Notes under the pieces: model-generated
Seen by the model: the letters and a program-made list of their open reading frames with translations, nothing else
What the model was told of the DNA's origin: nothing
Database searches by the model: none
Position numbers and translations under genes: made by a program
Assembly (NCBI GenBank): GCA_030562195.1
Contig: JAUJPP010000003.1
Location: 47,684,602 to 47,748,601 of the forward strand
From: Nipponacmea schrenckii
Taxonomy: Eukaryota > Mollusca > Gastropoda > Lottiidae
DNA: 64,000 nt
Direction: 5' to 3'
Shown: positions 12,601 to 23,659 of the stretch, piece by piece
Position numbering within the stretch: the stretch's first letter is position 1
Layout: every line of letters begins with the position of its first letter

Positions 12601-15600
12601 TAATCCCTCTATCTTGATTTTGTTAGTATCATCATATGAATGATTTTTAAAAAAAAACGACCAATGTCAGCTGTAATGTTATTCGCATTGTTGAAGGGAA
12701 TTCACAATATGTCTGTAAACTATGATTTATATTCGACCTGTAATAGAGAAAAGAATGAAATATATCTCATCATATAAAGTTATATGTATCAAGTATTCAG
12801 AACAAATCACATCAACCTAATACAGGAATACTATTATTACTACAAGTATTAGTACTCTGATCTCTGAATATAATTGTGTTTTATATCTACTAGCATAATT
12901 ATCAAACACGTGTCACAACCTAGTAAAAAAAACTTGTGAATTTAATTAAGGAATCTTCCATTTGCATCGCCGTATTGGCAGGGTGTGAGACAATGGTCGA
13001 TGGGATTGGTATTCAGCTTTATATTTAACGTGTTGGGATGTATTTGATTGTTCAGGTGTTAGTTATTTAATTATAAATTAATTATTTATTGAATAGACAC
13101 CACTTCGATTCTAATTTAGACATTGTAAGCAAGACTATACGTTATATCTTGAACAAACTATTTTTCAACAGAAAAACATTTGATCATTTCGACTGAAACG
13201 ATATTCTAAACCTCGTATCCCACTAAATTAACGAAGCTGTAATTGTTGTAAATATGACGCAAGTGAAGATGAGCTCCATGTTATTTTAAATGTAATATTT
13301 ATGATAATTTCAATAAGAACCTTTTGGATTATTGCTTATCATTTACCCAGATTTTTTTATTTTGATTTTAAAGAAATTAAAAAATTTCATATTAACATGA
13401 GCCACACTTCAGTGCAGAGATAATTTAAAGTTTTCAATACGGTTGATAATCTATTGGCTTCTATTGTCAATTGCCAATAGAGTAATTTGTATTTTACGTG
13501 TTCGGTGTGGAAATTAAAAGTCTCAAGTAAACATACGGTTTAAGAGCAGACGAAAATCATTACAATCAGAGGACTTGTTTTCAATCATCTATCAAGGACA
13601 CAGTTTATTGTTTTGGTTTAATAATTCTCTTCGACAAAATACTGACTTCTTGACTGTTTTTCTGAAAAGGAAAAAATTGTCATCTTAGAATATAAGCAGT
13701 TCAGTCCTAGAGTTGTGATAACAGTCAAGTACAATATTTATGTACAGTGTTGGTGTCTTCAGTAGATTTTTGAGTAAATACCCCTTAAGGAAGTTCAATT
13801 TTACTGAAACGAAAGTAGATTGCTTTCTTCTCGGCTTGGAAAAGTAGATATCAATAGCCTTATTTAAAAGGAACCCCTTACTATGGACGTTACAGACTAA
13901 TCTTTTTGCAATTTTCAATGTGTTTCTATGTACTTTTAAAAGATCCCATCCCTTAAGCCAAAATAAACGTTTTTGGTTCCTAACCTTCATTATTTTTGAA
14001 ATTTTGAAGTAATCAAATTGTAATTCTGAATGATGATATAGGTTAGTTTTCTTGATTGTGTCCCTTTTACATTCAATTCAGTAAATCAACATGAACACTC
14101 TTATGTTTTAATATTATTTTACTGTAATAAAGATCTGATCACGTACCGACAGCCAATAAATAATTCTATAACTATTGGTTTGTTGGGATTATTGAATAAG
14201 TTATGAAAGAAGACTGCGTCATCATTTATGCTGGCGTTCTTTTCCTCCATATAATTAATTGGATTAAACCATTATTGATAATTCAGTTTGTCCTGGATTT
14301 AAAGAATTCTATTCTTGACAAAATTAATTAAAACAGTAAATTATTATTGTCGAATAATGGAAAATGGAAATAACATATTAAAGGTACTTGGCAAATGTGA
14401 CACACTATTCATTGTACATGTAGTTTGTATAAGTATTTGAACACTATATATATCTTTGCATCCACGGGTCACTAAAAACGTTTGAGGTATTCCTATTATC
14501 TCTATAGTATGTTTTAAAACCAATAGTAGTAGATGGAATTATATATAATAAACTGCTGTGATCATTTTTGTTTGGTTATTGTGTTCTAGAGAAATATATT
14601 GCTCTTATTAATATCACCTTATAAATAATCAAACAACCCTATAAGCTATATAAATGTCCTTCAAATTTCATCGTTTCAAAAGGAAAAAAAATCAATTTTA
14701 CACAAAAACACCCGTCGTTATATGATTCACATGTTTCCATGTACTTGTAAACAATGAGGTCTATGCTTACATTACTGCAAACATGTGACTGTTGCAGTTA
14801 ATGAACTCCTGGAATATCACTTGATGCTGATAGCATCGAACTACGAAAATTACATGACTGTAGGAATTGAGGCTTTTTTAGAATCCATTGGATTCGGGGA
14901 AAGGATTTGATGCCTGTCCGAAACATTGACCACCATGCCCCCATGGAACTGACAGACTATTGATATTACCTATTGATATCGTGTCAGTAGTACCTTGTAC
15001 GAAAAAAAAACTGGTTCTGACGAATGACTGTTCTCCAGGTGCTGTAAGGGGTAATGGAGTATTACATCATCACAGGATTACCGATTGCCTGATGGTTCGC
15101 CAGAATGTGGACTATGGTAGCATATCCGACCGGCAGATTTTCTGTGTCTTTGGTTTTTTTTTTTTTTTTTTTTATTTGTTTTTGTTTTCTGCATTTTGCT
15201 ACAGTGATTGTTTGAGATCTATGAGAAGAGAAAAAATATTTTACTTGGTCTGCCCGATTTGATTACACCACAGGCATAGTGTCAGACTCTTCGACGAAGG
15301 AAAGATATCAAAATTCGAGCTCCTTGGATCAATGCCATAAGGGCGAAGATGCTTTGAGATAATATTTACACTTAAGCAGCTCTTTGTTAATTTCGCAGTT
15401 ATAAACCAAAAAAAAAAAAACATCAATTCGCTTGTCATGTTTGTCAATTATATATGAAGTATGAGTCTGCTTCTTTATAACTCTATGTGGATTGATCTTT
15501 ATTTGGAAGTAACGTTCAATTCCTTTCTAAATGTACTGCGTTATAAGCGAAGACATAATTATTCTTCCGTCGTTGGTATATTTTATAAGATCTAGTTTTT

Positions 15601-15627
15601 ATTAACAATGAACTATTCTATTTCCAG
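9700..15627. other. No supported gene; may hide the 5' part of gene A
   Basis: No convincing exon or mobile element was found, only scattered AT-rich frames and a run of about 20 T at 15154-15173. Gene A (next exon at 15628) lacks its TM1 exon, and this is the natural place for it. I looked for a Trp/GLW-type exon with a phase-1 donor and did not find one. Confidence 0.4.
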
Positions 15628-15708
15628 GTGAAGTATGTGAGTCTCATGATTTATTTCCCTCTGAAGAAGATATTCAAGTAGATGAGAATATTGACAGTCA
15701 TTACTTAG
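15628..15708 (+). CDS. Gene A exon (loop 1, part 1)
   Basis: 81 nt. Acceptor TATTTCCAG, donor G/GTAGGT. It starts and ends in phase 1 and encodes EVCESHDLFPSEEDIQVDEN and six further residues, an acidic extracellular stretch with one Cys, the likely counterpart of the second loop cysteine in genes B and C. Confidence 0.7.
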
Positions 15709-18700
15709 GTAGGTTTCTATATCTAGACATTACTAAAGACATCCCAGGTTAACAGAAATATCTTTCCTTCAAAACACAAAAAGCAACTAAATGTTGTTCT
15801 AGCAAATGTGCTATCGTTTGTTTTCTGAGATCTGTAACTTCAGGTGGATCTTCACACACCCTCCGTTGACAATGTTTGGTGTAGTGTAAAATAAAATTCT
15901 TATGTGTGATCGAAAGCTTATAAATTACATGTCTGGATGTATGGCTTTGAAAATACACTGGATTCGTTCGATAGACAGTTTGAATTATTCAAGATAGGCA
16001 ACTTTCTGATTCTGGTTGCAACCCGGGAAGGAGCATACATGTTTGAATTTGCACGACAAGAAATGACATCCCCGAGCACTGTTGAATAGTTTACAAACCA
16101 CTTCTCCTGTATGAGTTACCGGGCTTGATCTTCGACTTGTCTGTGGAGCTCTTTTGTTTAAGCCGGAATGCATTAATTGTTGGTTTGGTAAGCCTTTATG
16201 AACAAGATGGATAGTTTGCAGGTGCATAACTGACATACCCCATCGGAACTAATGCTGATTTTGCAGGGTACGATATTCCCGATCATAATAAAGTACTGAC
16301 AAGTGCTCGTATCTATTGAACAATTCTAAGATTCTAGTAGTATAAGAAAGAAAGTCTTTTATACAATTTACTGATATTTCAAAGGTTTCGATGATATGAT
16401 TATATATAGCAGTATTTGCCATTGACCACTGAATTAGTGACACAGTTTCTAATTTTGAGTTCCAGATCTCAAAACGATATTATGCCCTTGGTCGGAGGTC
16501 ATCACAACCTGCTCATTCAAATCGTATAGGTTAGATCTCGGCACAAAGCCTGTAATATCTAAATGTGTAGGTTTCTTACCCTGGTTTGTTGCTCTCAGAT
16601 GTATCTGTGGATCTTGCCATGAAACCTCTTGCACCCCATTTGTATGACGTGATGAGATGCCCAGTAGCTTGGAAATTGAGGGTTGATCGTTGTGGAGATT
16701 GTAATCCAAACCATTTGAGGTATCTGATATATTGTCAGGATTAAGTTGTTCAGGCATGGTGTTGGTGATAGCTTTCTTAGCAGCATTCAAACATAATTTG
16801 ACTTGCCCTCTCTTAATGTTGGTTTGGGCAAGGTCGTCCTCTTCAAGTAGACAGAATGCGTTTATGGATGTAAAGCCCTCTTCTAGCAAAATGGAGATGG
16901 ACTCGGACGAAATCTTGTATGAACTTGCAAATACCGTGAGCTCATTAATGTCGGAATCTTGGTGGCTGGAGCTAGCATTTCTGGATATTGGCGACTCGAT
17001 CATATATTCGCTGACCTCACCAGTTCTAGATTGTTGTGACTTCCTTCCCATTCTCTTATTTGGTGGCATAATTCTGCTCTAATGATAAAGGGGAGGTTTG
17101 AATGTGCGGTCTCAGACCAACACTATAATATTATATCATATAATATTATTGCTTTCTCGAACATCTCGCCCAAACTGAATCTCGCACGTGCAGTGAATCA
17201 ATGAGAGATGAACTTGAGTATCTAGTTCGTCTCTGCGAAATTGCAACTTCGTTCAATTAATTAAATACAAATTATAATTCTACAATTTACAACTTTATTA
17301 TACCGTGCATATTATGTAAATAAAGTCATGTTATGTATTATTTTGACAAAATTTTCCCTTATATTTGACGAAAATTTTGAAAGATGAAATAGACAGTACT
17401 TCAAATTCCAGGAAGATATGTATGATTTATCTATGAAAAGGCTAAACAACCTGTTTACTGATGCCGAACACGATACACCCTCAAAATTGTGACTGAAGTA
17501 GTTTTAAAACTTAGGTTTTTAATGATACTGATATAAATGAAAATCAAATGTATACTTTGCCCAATTACGAATAACAAATCACACATACGGAATGAAAAAT
17601 TACATGGTTTTCATTGTATAAATAATTTTGTCGTCAAAGAAATATCTTCTGATCATCTTAGAAGCCACATTAGTATAGAGCCACCATAGGAGTGTGGTAT
17701 CCTGTTTCGTTGGATAGAAGCCATATTAAATGACATGGTATTTTAACTAGAAAATTATGTAATATCACTTTAAACCTATTAGATGAGATTGTATCTCCAT
17801 TATACTATTAAACTATAATGAATGATGGCATCGTTTATAGATGTATGGGAGTTTAATATAATGTTCATAAGGTGATTACATATTAAAGCTATCATGTATC
17901 AGCAAAAGAAATTCCATAAAATGAAAAAGTCAGGAGACTACTTATTTACTGCTAATTTCTATTTTACTTAATAAAATTTCATACTAAAGTTAGTATTGTG
18001 TACGTTTGTAGGATGGAAGCTTAAATCATTTAGTTACTTATATATGTCAGAAATTGTTTTCAATATTTTTAAGAGGTGACGTTCCGTGCAAAATAAAATG
18101 ACAATTCACTTATTTTGCTGCGTAAAGTAAATATATATTTTGTTCTTGTAATATATGTATTGTTATCTGGATGTTATATTGGATATGATATTTAGAAATC
18201 TGGTTTATTACACATTATAACTTAATAGTCATAATATTTATTGAGATGCTGTGCTTTGCTTGAAGAATTTATTGAACCCCGTCTTTGGCATCATTACCAT
18301 TTCGCAGCTAACCTATTATAGATTCGAAACTTAACATACGGTAGGTATAAACCACCGCTTGCCAGAATCCTATAGTGAACTGATTATTTACACAGTGTTA
18401 CTATGTTAATTATGACAATATAATTAAACATGGGGAAATGTTATTGTAGCAACACTCTTAATCATCTGGATTTCATTATAGCATTAATTAAATACCATGA
18501 TGGCTTGGCTCTGAAACTTAGAATATTTACAAACTATTCGCCTTAAAGCTAACGCGAAGAAATAAAAAAGATAGTTGAATTTTGAATTACCTGATATGTT
18601 ATCTTAAAGCTAACGTGAAGAAAATAAAAAAGATAGTTGAATTTTGAATTACCTGATATGTTATCTTAAAGCTAACGCGAAGAAATAAAAAAGATAGTTC

Positions 18701-21700
18701 AATTACCTGATATGAAATCACTGATCGATTTAAACAAAATCTTATTTGAAAATTGTCAATTATTATTTTTTCTTGTTTGGGCATGCTCACTTTCTGTATA
18801 TTTTTTTTATTTATCTTTGTGTCTTTTATTTTTATCGTTCTTAATAGTGAGTCTGTCACATTCTCTATTTGCTAGCTTTCTATCAACTTAACATCCAGCC
18901 TCATTTGATGGTTCTGTAGTCATTGCTTTCTTATTCACATTTCATATTCACTCTTTGTATCTGTTTATCTTTTTGATGTTTTTCCTCCTTTTTTCTAGAT
19001 GAACGAACTAAAGAAGTTCTTCAGATAGGTAGGTCGAACACCCTTTCTTTTCGCTATACTTTGATACATGGTAAAAAAAAATGTGATATATATTTGTATA
19101 TATATTTTATTATTATTTTCTTTTTAACCTTCTCACTTCACGGTCTCTTGTATAATGTGTTGTTTTATTTATTGGTTATATTTTGTTTCAATTTAAATAT
19201 AGGTTTCCCAGAAAACATTTATCTTAGTTTCATCTTTCTTATTTTGTTGATATCCTTTGTAACGTTTAAGGCTACTGTGAATGTTCTATTTTCAGATTAT
19301 ACAAGAACAGTCATCGCCTTTACGATAATAGCTATACTACTAATGAGTTTAGTTCATTGTTTTGCCTTTTATACAATTAGACGGCCTAGGTATATTGTCA
19401 AACGACTCACAGCATTGCTTCATTTTATGACAGGTGAGTTTAGAATAAGCTTTTTAATCATCGTTACTCAAGCCAAAATTGATATTTTTATTTTGTATTT
19501 TGTTAATATTCACCATTCAATATTGTGTGTCTCAACAGGTGCGTGAGTTTTATCCTAAATTGCTAGACCCATTCTGTCAAAGTAAAGTTAACTTTTGGAG
19601 TATAATGCTGCTTTGCTGTAGAACTAGATGGAGGTAGACTTTCTAGTGGAACTGAGAAACTTTCAACTATGACAACTTGGGTGCTTTGTGACATTAGAGA
19701 ACGTAAACATTTGTATACGCCCGCATCGATATGTGGACACATATTGCTGTCAGTAATAGGTCCGTCTATTAACATTTCTTGTGAACACATTAGAAAATAC
19801 AGATTTTAAGATTGATATCTTCGAATTTGAATATTTTTCAAATGAACACTGTTTGTGAACTCATTAGAGACGACAGTTTTCGTCTGATTTAAAGGAAATT
19901 TGAAACAATCAAATCAAATCGCTCGTTATAGACGCTTGTTTTTCAATACGTACAAACGAAATGTAGTGCGCTTAATTTAATACATGTTTATAAGACCAAG
20001 TTAAAACTCGTATTCGGAATACGATCTATAGAGACAGTTTTGACCCAATATAAAGGAGAAAAGGTGTGATCATATATGTCCAAGAGATCCTGGACAATAT
20101 TGAATTTGAAGATATTTAGATAAACTGTTTTGAGATACTGCCTTTGTTTTGTTCGTGAGCACTATGGGAGAATGCATTTTGGAACTAATTGAAATGTAAT
20201 TTAGTGTGATCATATATGTTGATGAGATCTGTTGTGTGGCATACCTTTTAGACTCTGATTTCCCTAATGGATAATTTCACTATTTGTGAAAATATCAAAC
20301 AGCGTTTGTGAACTATATGGCTTTATTCTTGCCCTGGCGGTAGTTGGTAGAGACAGAGCGTGAATAAACAAAACACAGGTGATTTCTAGTGTCTATTATG
20401 GTATGCTGAATTTCACGCATTTTAAATACTGTTCCTCTTTGATTTAACAGAACTCACAATAAAGAACTTTCCGTTAATATCGATTGTGCTTGTACCGTTC
20501 CAGAGGGCCTTCTTTTTACCAGAAGTGGGGTCATATATTTTGAAAACGAAAGAATTGGCAACATTTTGGATTGCAGAAAGCATGTAGGGAATTTATGAAG
20601 ACTACTGATTTGTTATTATAGAAGCATTCTTGAACCTATTCTGCAAAAATCAGCTTGTTATGCGATATATCTTTATATATTTATTTGAAGCAAAATATTG
20701 ACATTTTATTTCATAGTAGCCTTTTTTGAAATGGCGGAAATAGCAATGGTCAACTATGATGTGTGAATCCGTACCATCTTTACAACTTAGAACGAAATTT
20801 CATGCTTGTCTTATCCAGTGTAATGTTAGAAGGGTCTGAAATATACGTAGATTTAAGAGCGCTGAAAGAAAAACAGAATAACATAAGAAAATCTACATTT
20901 ATTTTTCACCAGTTCATTCTCCCTGTTAGTGATTTGATTGGATTATACGCCAGCGAGTGTTCAGATCGTCTGTGTTCGCAGATAGTGCAGTCACATGAAC
21001 CTTGATAGTGCCATTACAGTCAAGGTATAAAAAGTAATCATGCATTATGCCTTATGAACATGAGCGCTGTGTTGTTGAACATAAAGTAAAACAATGTGTA
21101 CACATAGATGTCGATTTCCACAACAAAAGAAAGTACCTGAGGTTTTTTTGTTTGGTTATTCTTCTTGATTTAAGAAAGCATCATCGCCTAGTTCTATGTC
21201 TCTTCCAAACAAAGTGACGGTTTTATCGGCTCCTCTTCTGAAATTCAAACGAATTCGACTAATAGCTCTGCTAACTCTTGACCACCTGATGCAATCAATC
21301 TCCTGAGGGATGATCAACAAAACTAAAACGAGCATTAATAGACCTCTCATCTGTAACAGAATTATATAATAAATACAAACGTAAGGTTGTAGTCAACAAG
21401 GAATGCTATAAATGTGTTCGACAAAAAATCACCCAATGCCTTATAGTCTACTGGAAGGTCGTACCTACCAAGAATCCATCACAGTTCTATCTGCAAACAA
21501 AGTCACCTAGTATTGATTCGAAAGGAAATGCCTCGTGTTGGATTTTCTTATTCCACAAAGGCAAACCACCAACATCATATTCTCTTGTCTCGATCATCAC
21601 GAAACTAGCAAATCTGTTTATTTTGACTGAAAACTAGCGGTAAGCAGTCATTTAGGCACACGTTTTTTTAAGCACACCTCATTTAGACACAGCACTTTAG

Positions 21701-23007
21701 GCACACTTCATTTAGGCACACGGTCAGATAAGCACTTGTCATTTAGGCACAGTGTTATTTAGACACAGCAATATAGGCACAATTTCAATTAGGCACACTT
21801 TCAATGAGGCACACTCTTTTTAGGCACACTACAATTCGGCACACTGTCATTTAAGCACTGTCAATTAGGCACGCCTAAATTTCTGTGCCTAAATGACAGT
21901 GTGCCGAAATAAAGTGTGCCTTAAAAGAGTGCTCCTAATTGAAATTGTGCCTAAAACGCTTTGCCTAAATAACACTGTGCCTACATGACATGTGCTTATC
22001 TGAATGTGTGTCTAAATAAAGTGTGTCTAAAATACTGTGTCTAAATTAGGTGCGTTAAAAAATGTGTGCTTAAATGACAGTGAACCAAACTAGCTTAGAA
22101 AGATATAGTACCGTATTTAAAACGCATCCACTTACCTTATCAACTATATGAAGATTAATGTTGAATGTTCTCTCTATGAGTTTTTATACCCAGAACAGGG
22201 TGCAAACAGGGATAGTGTCAGTTCCGGATTTAAATTGTTTACCATAATAGATAAATTAAGGTTCTATCGAATGGACATCTGTAGCCATGTCATTGTAAAC
22301 AAAGTATTAAATATTTTGTCACCAAGTATCACAACAACACCAATTCCACTTCTCCAGTGGGTTTTAAAGTAGTTAGTTTTTTTTTTCAATCCTCAATGAA
22401 AATGCCTCATTTATTCTAAATACACATGCCTTTAAATTCTGCATTTTTATGGGATATATTATGCTAAAGAACACAGAACAAGTTCACAAACTGATAGCTA
22501 CGATGGGGAATTAATTGATTATTAAACCAATGATTATCTTACTTTCAAAAGTTTGATGGCTTTCGAATCTCAGATCAACTAGAGGAGGCTCAATTGAAAA
22601 ACAAGGCCTACTTATTTCAGAAAACACAGGATGAATGTTGAACAAATTTCAGCACATTGTAAGCTGAACAGGTACCATTATTGTTAAGTTTGTTCTTTGT
22701 GGCCACGTTTTATTATGCATATAATAAAAGTTTTTATTTTTTCATTTCAGCTGCATGTATTTTGGTGCTAAATGAAGTTTTTGTGAAGGCGATAGAACAC
22801 GAGAAAGAACATCTGCCTGGGCGATTTCCACTTAACGGCGAATCTTCGTATGGATTTTCATTTATACTATCGTGGCTGGTGTTTGTTGTTTTTGTGTGTG
22901 TTGGATTAGTGTTTTTATTCGTTTCCCATAAACGTAAGGCGGACATGGCCGACATTGACGATGAACTTGCGCAAGAAGATGAACCGATGCAACTTGGAAG
23001 AGTATAA
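15628..23007 (+). CDS. Gene A: claudin/PMP22-superfamily four-TM protein, 5' end missing
   Basis: Four exons (15628-15708, 18999-19028, 19296-19433, 22751-23007) join in one frame through phase-1 introns with good GT-AG sites. They give the last 168 residues of a membrane protein: the end of a large extracellular loop, TM2 (VIAFTIIAILLMSLVHCFAF), a short basic cytoplasmic turn (RRPRYIVKR), TM3, a second extracellular loop, and TM4 beginning YGFSFILSW, followed by an acidic cytoplasmic tail. The YG-x-S-x-IL-x-W start of TM4 is typical of the PMP22/EMP/claudin superfamily, whose members shape cell junctions or assist channels. Exon sizes and phases match genes B and C. The exon with TM1 and the Trp...GLW...Cys part of loop 1 was not found. 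An AATAAA lies at 23654. The last intron contains opposite-strand coding candidates and a foldback element. Confidence 0.78.
15985..17069 (-). pseudogene. DIRS-like retrotransposon gag (ORF1) remnant
   Basis: Three successive minus-strand blocks (17069-16449, 16443-16249, 16236-15985) read through one gag-like protein broken by a frameshift and a stop. The first block begins MPPNKRMGRKSQQSRTGE and contains a SAM-like helical segment with LLEEGFTSINAFCLLEEDDL. The last block carries a CCCH zinc finger, C-x8-C-x4-C-x3-H (CKLFNSARGCHFLSCKFKH), followed by a second Cys cluster. This arrangement is known from ORF1 of DIRS-group elements. No RT or tyrosine recombinase follows here. An RT fragment of the same broad group lies at 60064. 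Confidence 0.65.
18542..18714 (+). repeat. Tandem repeat, three ~61-62-bp units
   Basis: Units begin CTTAAAGCTAACG at 18542, 18603 and 18665. The first two are nearly identical. The third has lost about 9 bp (GAATTTT region). It lies in a gene A intron about 280 bp before the micro-exon. Confidence 0.93.
18999..19028 (+). CDS. Gene A micro-exon (30 nt)
   Basis: Acceptor TTTTTTCTAG after a long pyrimidine tract, donor G/GTAGGT. Thirty nucleotides, phase 1 to phase 1, encoding DERTKEVLQI when joined. Together with the 81-nt exon it gives 111 nt, close to the single 120- and 117-nt exons at this position in genes B and C, so one ancestral exon may have been split. Confidence 0.65.
   Translation: MNELKKFFR
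19296..19433 (+). CDS. Gene A TM2 exon (138 nt)
   Basis: Acceptor CTATTTTCAG, donor ACAG/GTGAGT. Exactly 138 nt in phase 1, the same length as the matching exons of genes B and C. It encodes DYTRTVIAFTIIAILLMSLV, the rest of TM2, the basic turn RRPRYIVKR and the start of TM3. Confidence 0.82.
19563..19777 (-). CDS. Ig-like domain exon (candidate)
   Basis: Minus-strand frame following a possible acceptor (TTCACAAG) at 19778. It reads MLIDGPITDSNMCPHIDAGV, then YKCLRSLMSQSTQVVIVE and a polar tail ending FTLTEWV-stop. The D-A-G-V-Y-K-C string is the classic F-strand signature of immunoglobulin domains, and the hydrophobic strand VVIV follows at G-strand distance. This would be the second half of an Ig fold with a phase-1 start, as Ig exons usually have. 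The exon with the first cysteine was not identified. It lies inside gene A's last intron on the opposite strand, possibly in the same transcript as the signal-peptide exon at 21350. Confidence 0.38.
20422..20583 (-). CDS. Short minus-strand ORF of unknown function
   Basis: 53 codons from ATG, ending in TAA, with protein-like composition: FVFKIYDPTSGKKKALWNGT then STIDINGKFFIVSSVKSK. An in-frame stop lies 15 bp upstream of the ATG and no splice acceptor fits this frame, so it is either a tiny gene or a detached exon of a decayed gene. The NGK-F-x-I-V-S pattern could be Ig-like strands, but that is speculation. No family recognised. Confidence 0.2.
   Translation of the reverse strand: MLSAIQNVANSFVFKIYDPTSGKKKALWNGTSTIDINGKFFIVSSVKSKRNSI
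21156..21350 (-). CDS. Small secreted peptide (signal peptide + ~45 aa)
   Basis: A 64-codon frame on the minus strand. It starts MRGLLMLVLVLLIIPQEIDC, a clear signal peptide with a Leu/Val-rich core and likely cleavage around residue 18-20. The mature part is basic in its first half (IRWSRVSRAISRIRLNFRRG) and acidic in its second (DIELGDDAFLNQEE), with no further cysteine. The ATG directly follows a good 3' splice site (TTCTGTTACAG), so a 5' UTR exon probably lies further right. A TAA ends the frame; a CAG/GTAC donor follows about 20 bp later. It could be a neuropeptide-like or other secreted peptide, or the first coding exon of the Ig-like gene at 19563. No family recognised. Confidence 0.5.
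   Translation of the reverse strand: MRGLLMLVLVLLIIPQEIDCIRWSRVSRAISRIRLNFRRGADKTVTLFGRDIELGDDAFLNQEE
21639..22086. mobile_element. 448-bp foldback (hairpin) MITE with 8-bp TSD
   Basis: The two halves are inverted copies of each other: left arm 21639-21853, loop of about 36 nt, right arm to 22086. Each arm is built from degenerate units of about 17 bp around ATTTAGGCACA. Outer ends begin GGTAAGCAGTCATTT and, reversed, GGTTCACTGTCATTT. The element is flanked by the direct repeat AAACTAGC at 21631-21638 and 22087-22094, an 8-bp target duplication. An 8-bp duplication fits hAT, P or Merlin-type cut-and-paste transposases. The GG ends do not match the usual CAG ends of hAT, so the superfamily is open. 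It contains no gene. Confidence 0.9.
22751..23007 (+). CDS. Gene A last exon (TM3 end, loop 2, TM4, tail)
   Basis: Acceptor TTTCATTTCAG after a T-rich tract, phase 1 start, TAA stop. It encodes the remainder of TM3, a loop rich in charged residues (KAIEHEKEHLPGRF), TM4 from YGFSFILSWLVFVVFVCVGL and a tail HKRKADMADIDDELAQEDEP. The tail has a basic stop-transfer followed by an acidic end. Confidence 0.85.
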
Positions 23008-23448
23008 TAGATTGCTTTCTTAATTAAGGTGAATGATGAAATTGCACGTGCTTTGCCTTAATTTGAAACTTTGTTCATGTTATTTTTACCTTGTGTTTTG
23101 GACGTTAATTATGTGAGGAGGCTGTTCATGGCGCCAATCAAATAATGATTCAAATTCCCGCACTTTGGCAAACTGAAACAATGAGTGCTCATTGCTCATT
23201 TGGGTACACAATTTAAAAGAGGCATTTTCCGGTTGTATTGTTATACAGCATTAGTTTGAAATCAATACCACTACTTGTATTTTCGTCATATACTTGTAGA
23301 AAAGCAAAGCAAACAGGGTATTCTACTTACACATCGGACAATTCTGCTAATAATCGCTAAGAGGTCGATAACTAACAATTTATCGTTACATGCACACCTT
23401 GAATATTTCTATATACGTATAGGACAAAGTTTCTATGTAATATGATAA

Positions 23449-23652
23449 ATGCTCTGCGAATATAACCCAAACAAATCTAAAATAGTATCCCCGCTCCCCC
23501 ATACGGACTATACTGAAAGAGGTCTGAAAATCGCAGTTGTGGAAAATGTTTTAAAAACGAAACATGACTTGTTTGTAATTCTTGAGATTGAGCCCTGCTA
23601 TGTACCACCAAATCGTTTAAAAAGACGAACACAATCTATGCCTGTACACTAG
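23449..23652 (+). CDS. Hypothetical 67-aa ORF before a poly(A) signal
   Basis: Frame with less AT bias than its surroundings, ending KRRTQSMPVH-TAG; an AATAAA overlaps just after the stop (23654-23659). It contains LPHTDYTERGLKIAVVENVL and FVILEIEPCYVPPNRL. It may be chance within the 3' UTR of gene A, or an alternative 3' exon. No family recognised. Confidence 0.2.
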   Translation: MLCEYNPNKSKIVSPLPHTDYTERGLKIAVVENVLKTKHDLFVILEIEPCYVPPNRLKRRTQSMPVH

Positions 23653-23653
23653 C

Positions 23654-23659
23654 AATAAA
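23654..23659 (+). terminator. Candidate poly(A) signal of gene A
   Basis: AATAAA about 650 bp after the gene A stop, the first strong candidate I noticed on this strand after it. Confidence 0.35.

Larger units (their letters stand above)
15709..18998 (+). other. Gene A intron with repeats
   Basis: 3.3-kb intron. It holds a DIRS-like gag remnant on the opposite strand (15985-17069) and a three-unit tandem repeat (18542-18714). The remainder is AT-rich with nothing recognised. Confidence 0.65.
19434..22750 (+). other. Gene A last intron with opposite-strand coding candidates
   Basis: 3.3-kb intron, donor GTGAGT, acceptor TTTCATTTCAG. It contains minus-strand coding candidates (19563-19777, 20422-20583, possibly 20784-20861, and 21156-21350) and the foldback element at 21639-22086. 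No other feature was seen. Confidence 0.6.

Noticed and set aside
16732..17082. 116-codon + strand frame
   Set aside because: Antisense shadow of the DIRS-like gag remnant.
19061..19546. 161-codon hydrophobic + strand frame
   Set aside because: Only the 138-nt part between splice sites (19296-19433) is supported. The rest is T-rich intron that reads as hydrophobic residues by composition.
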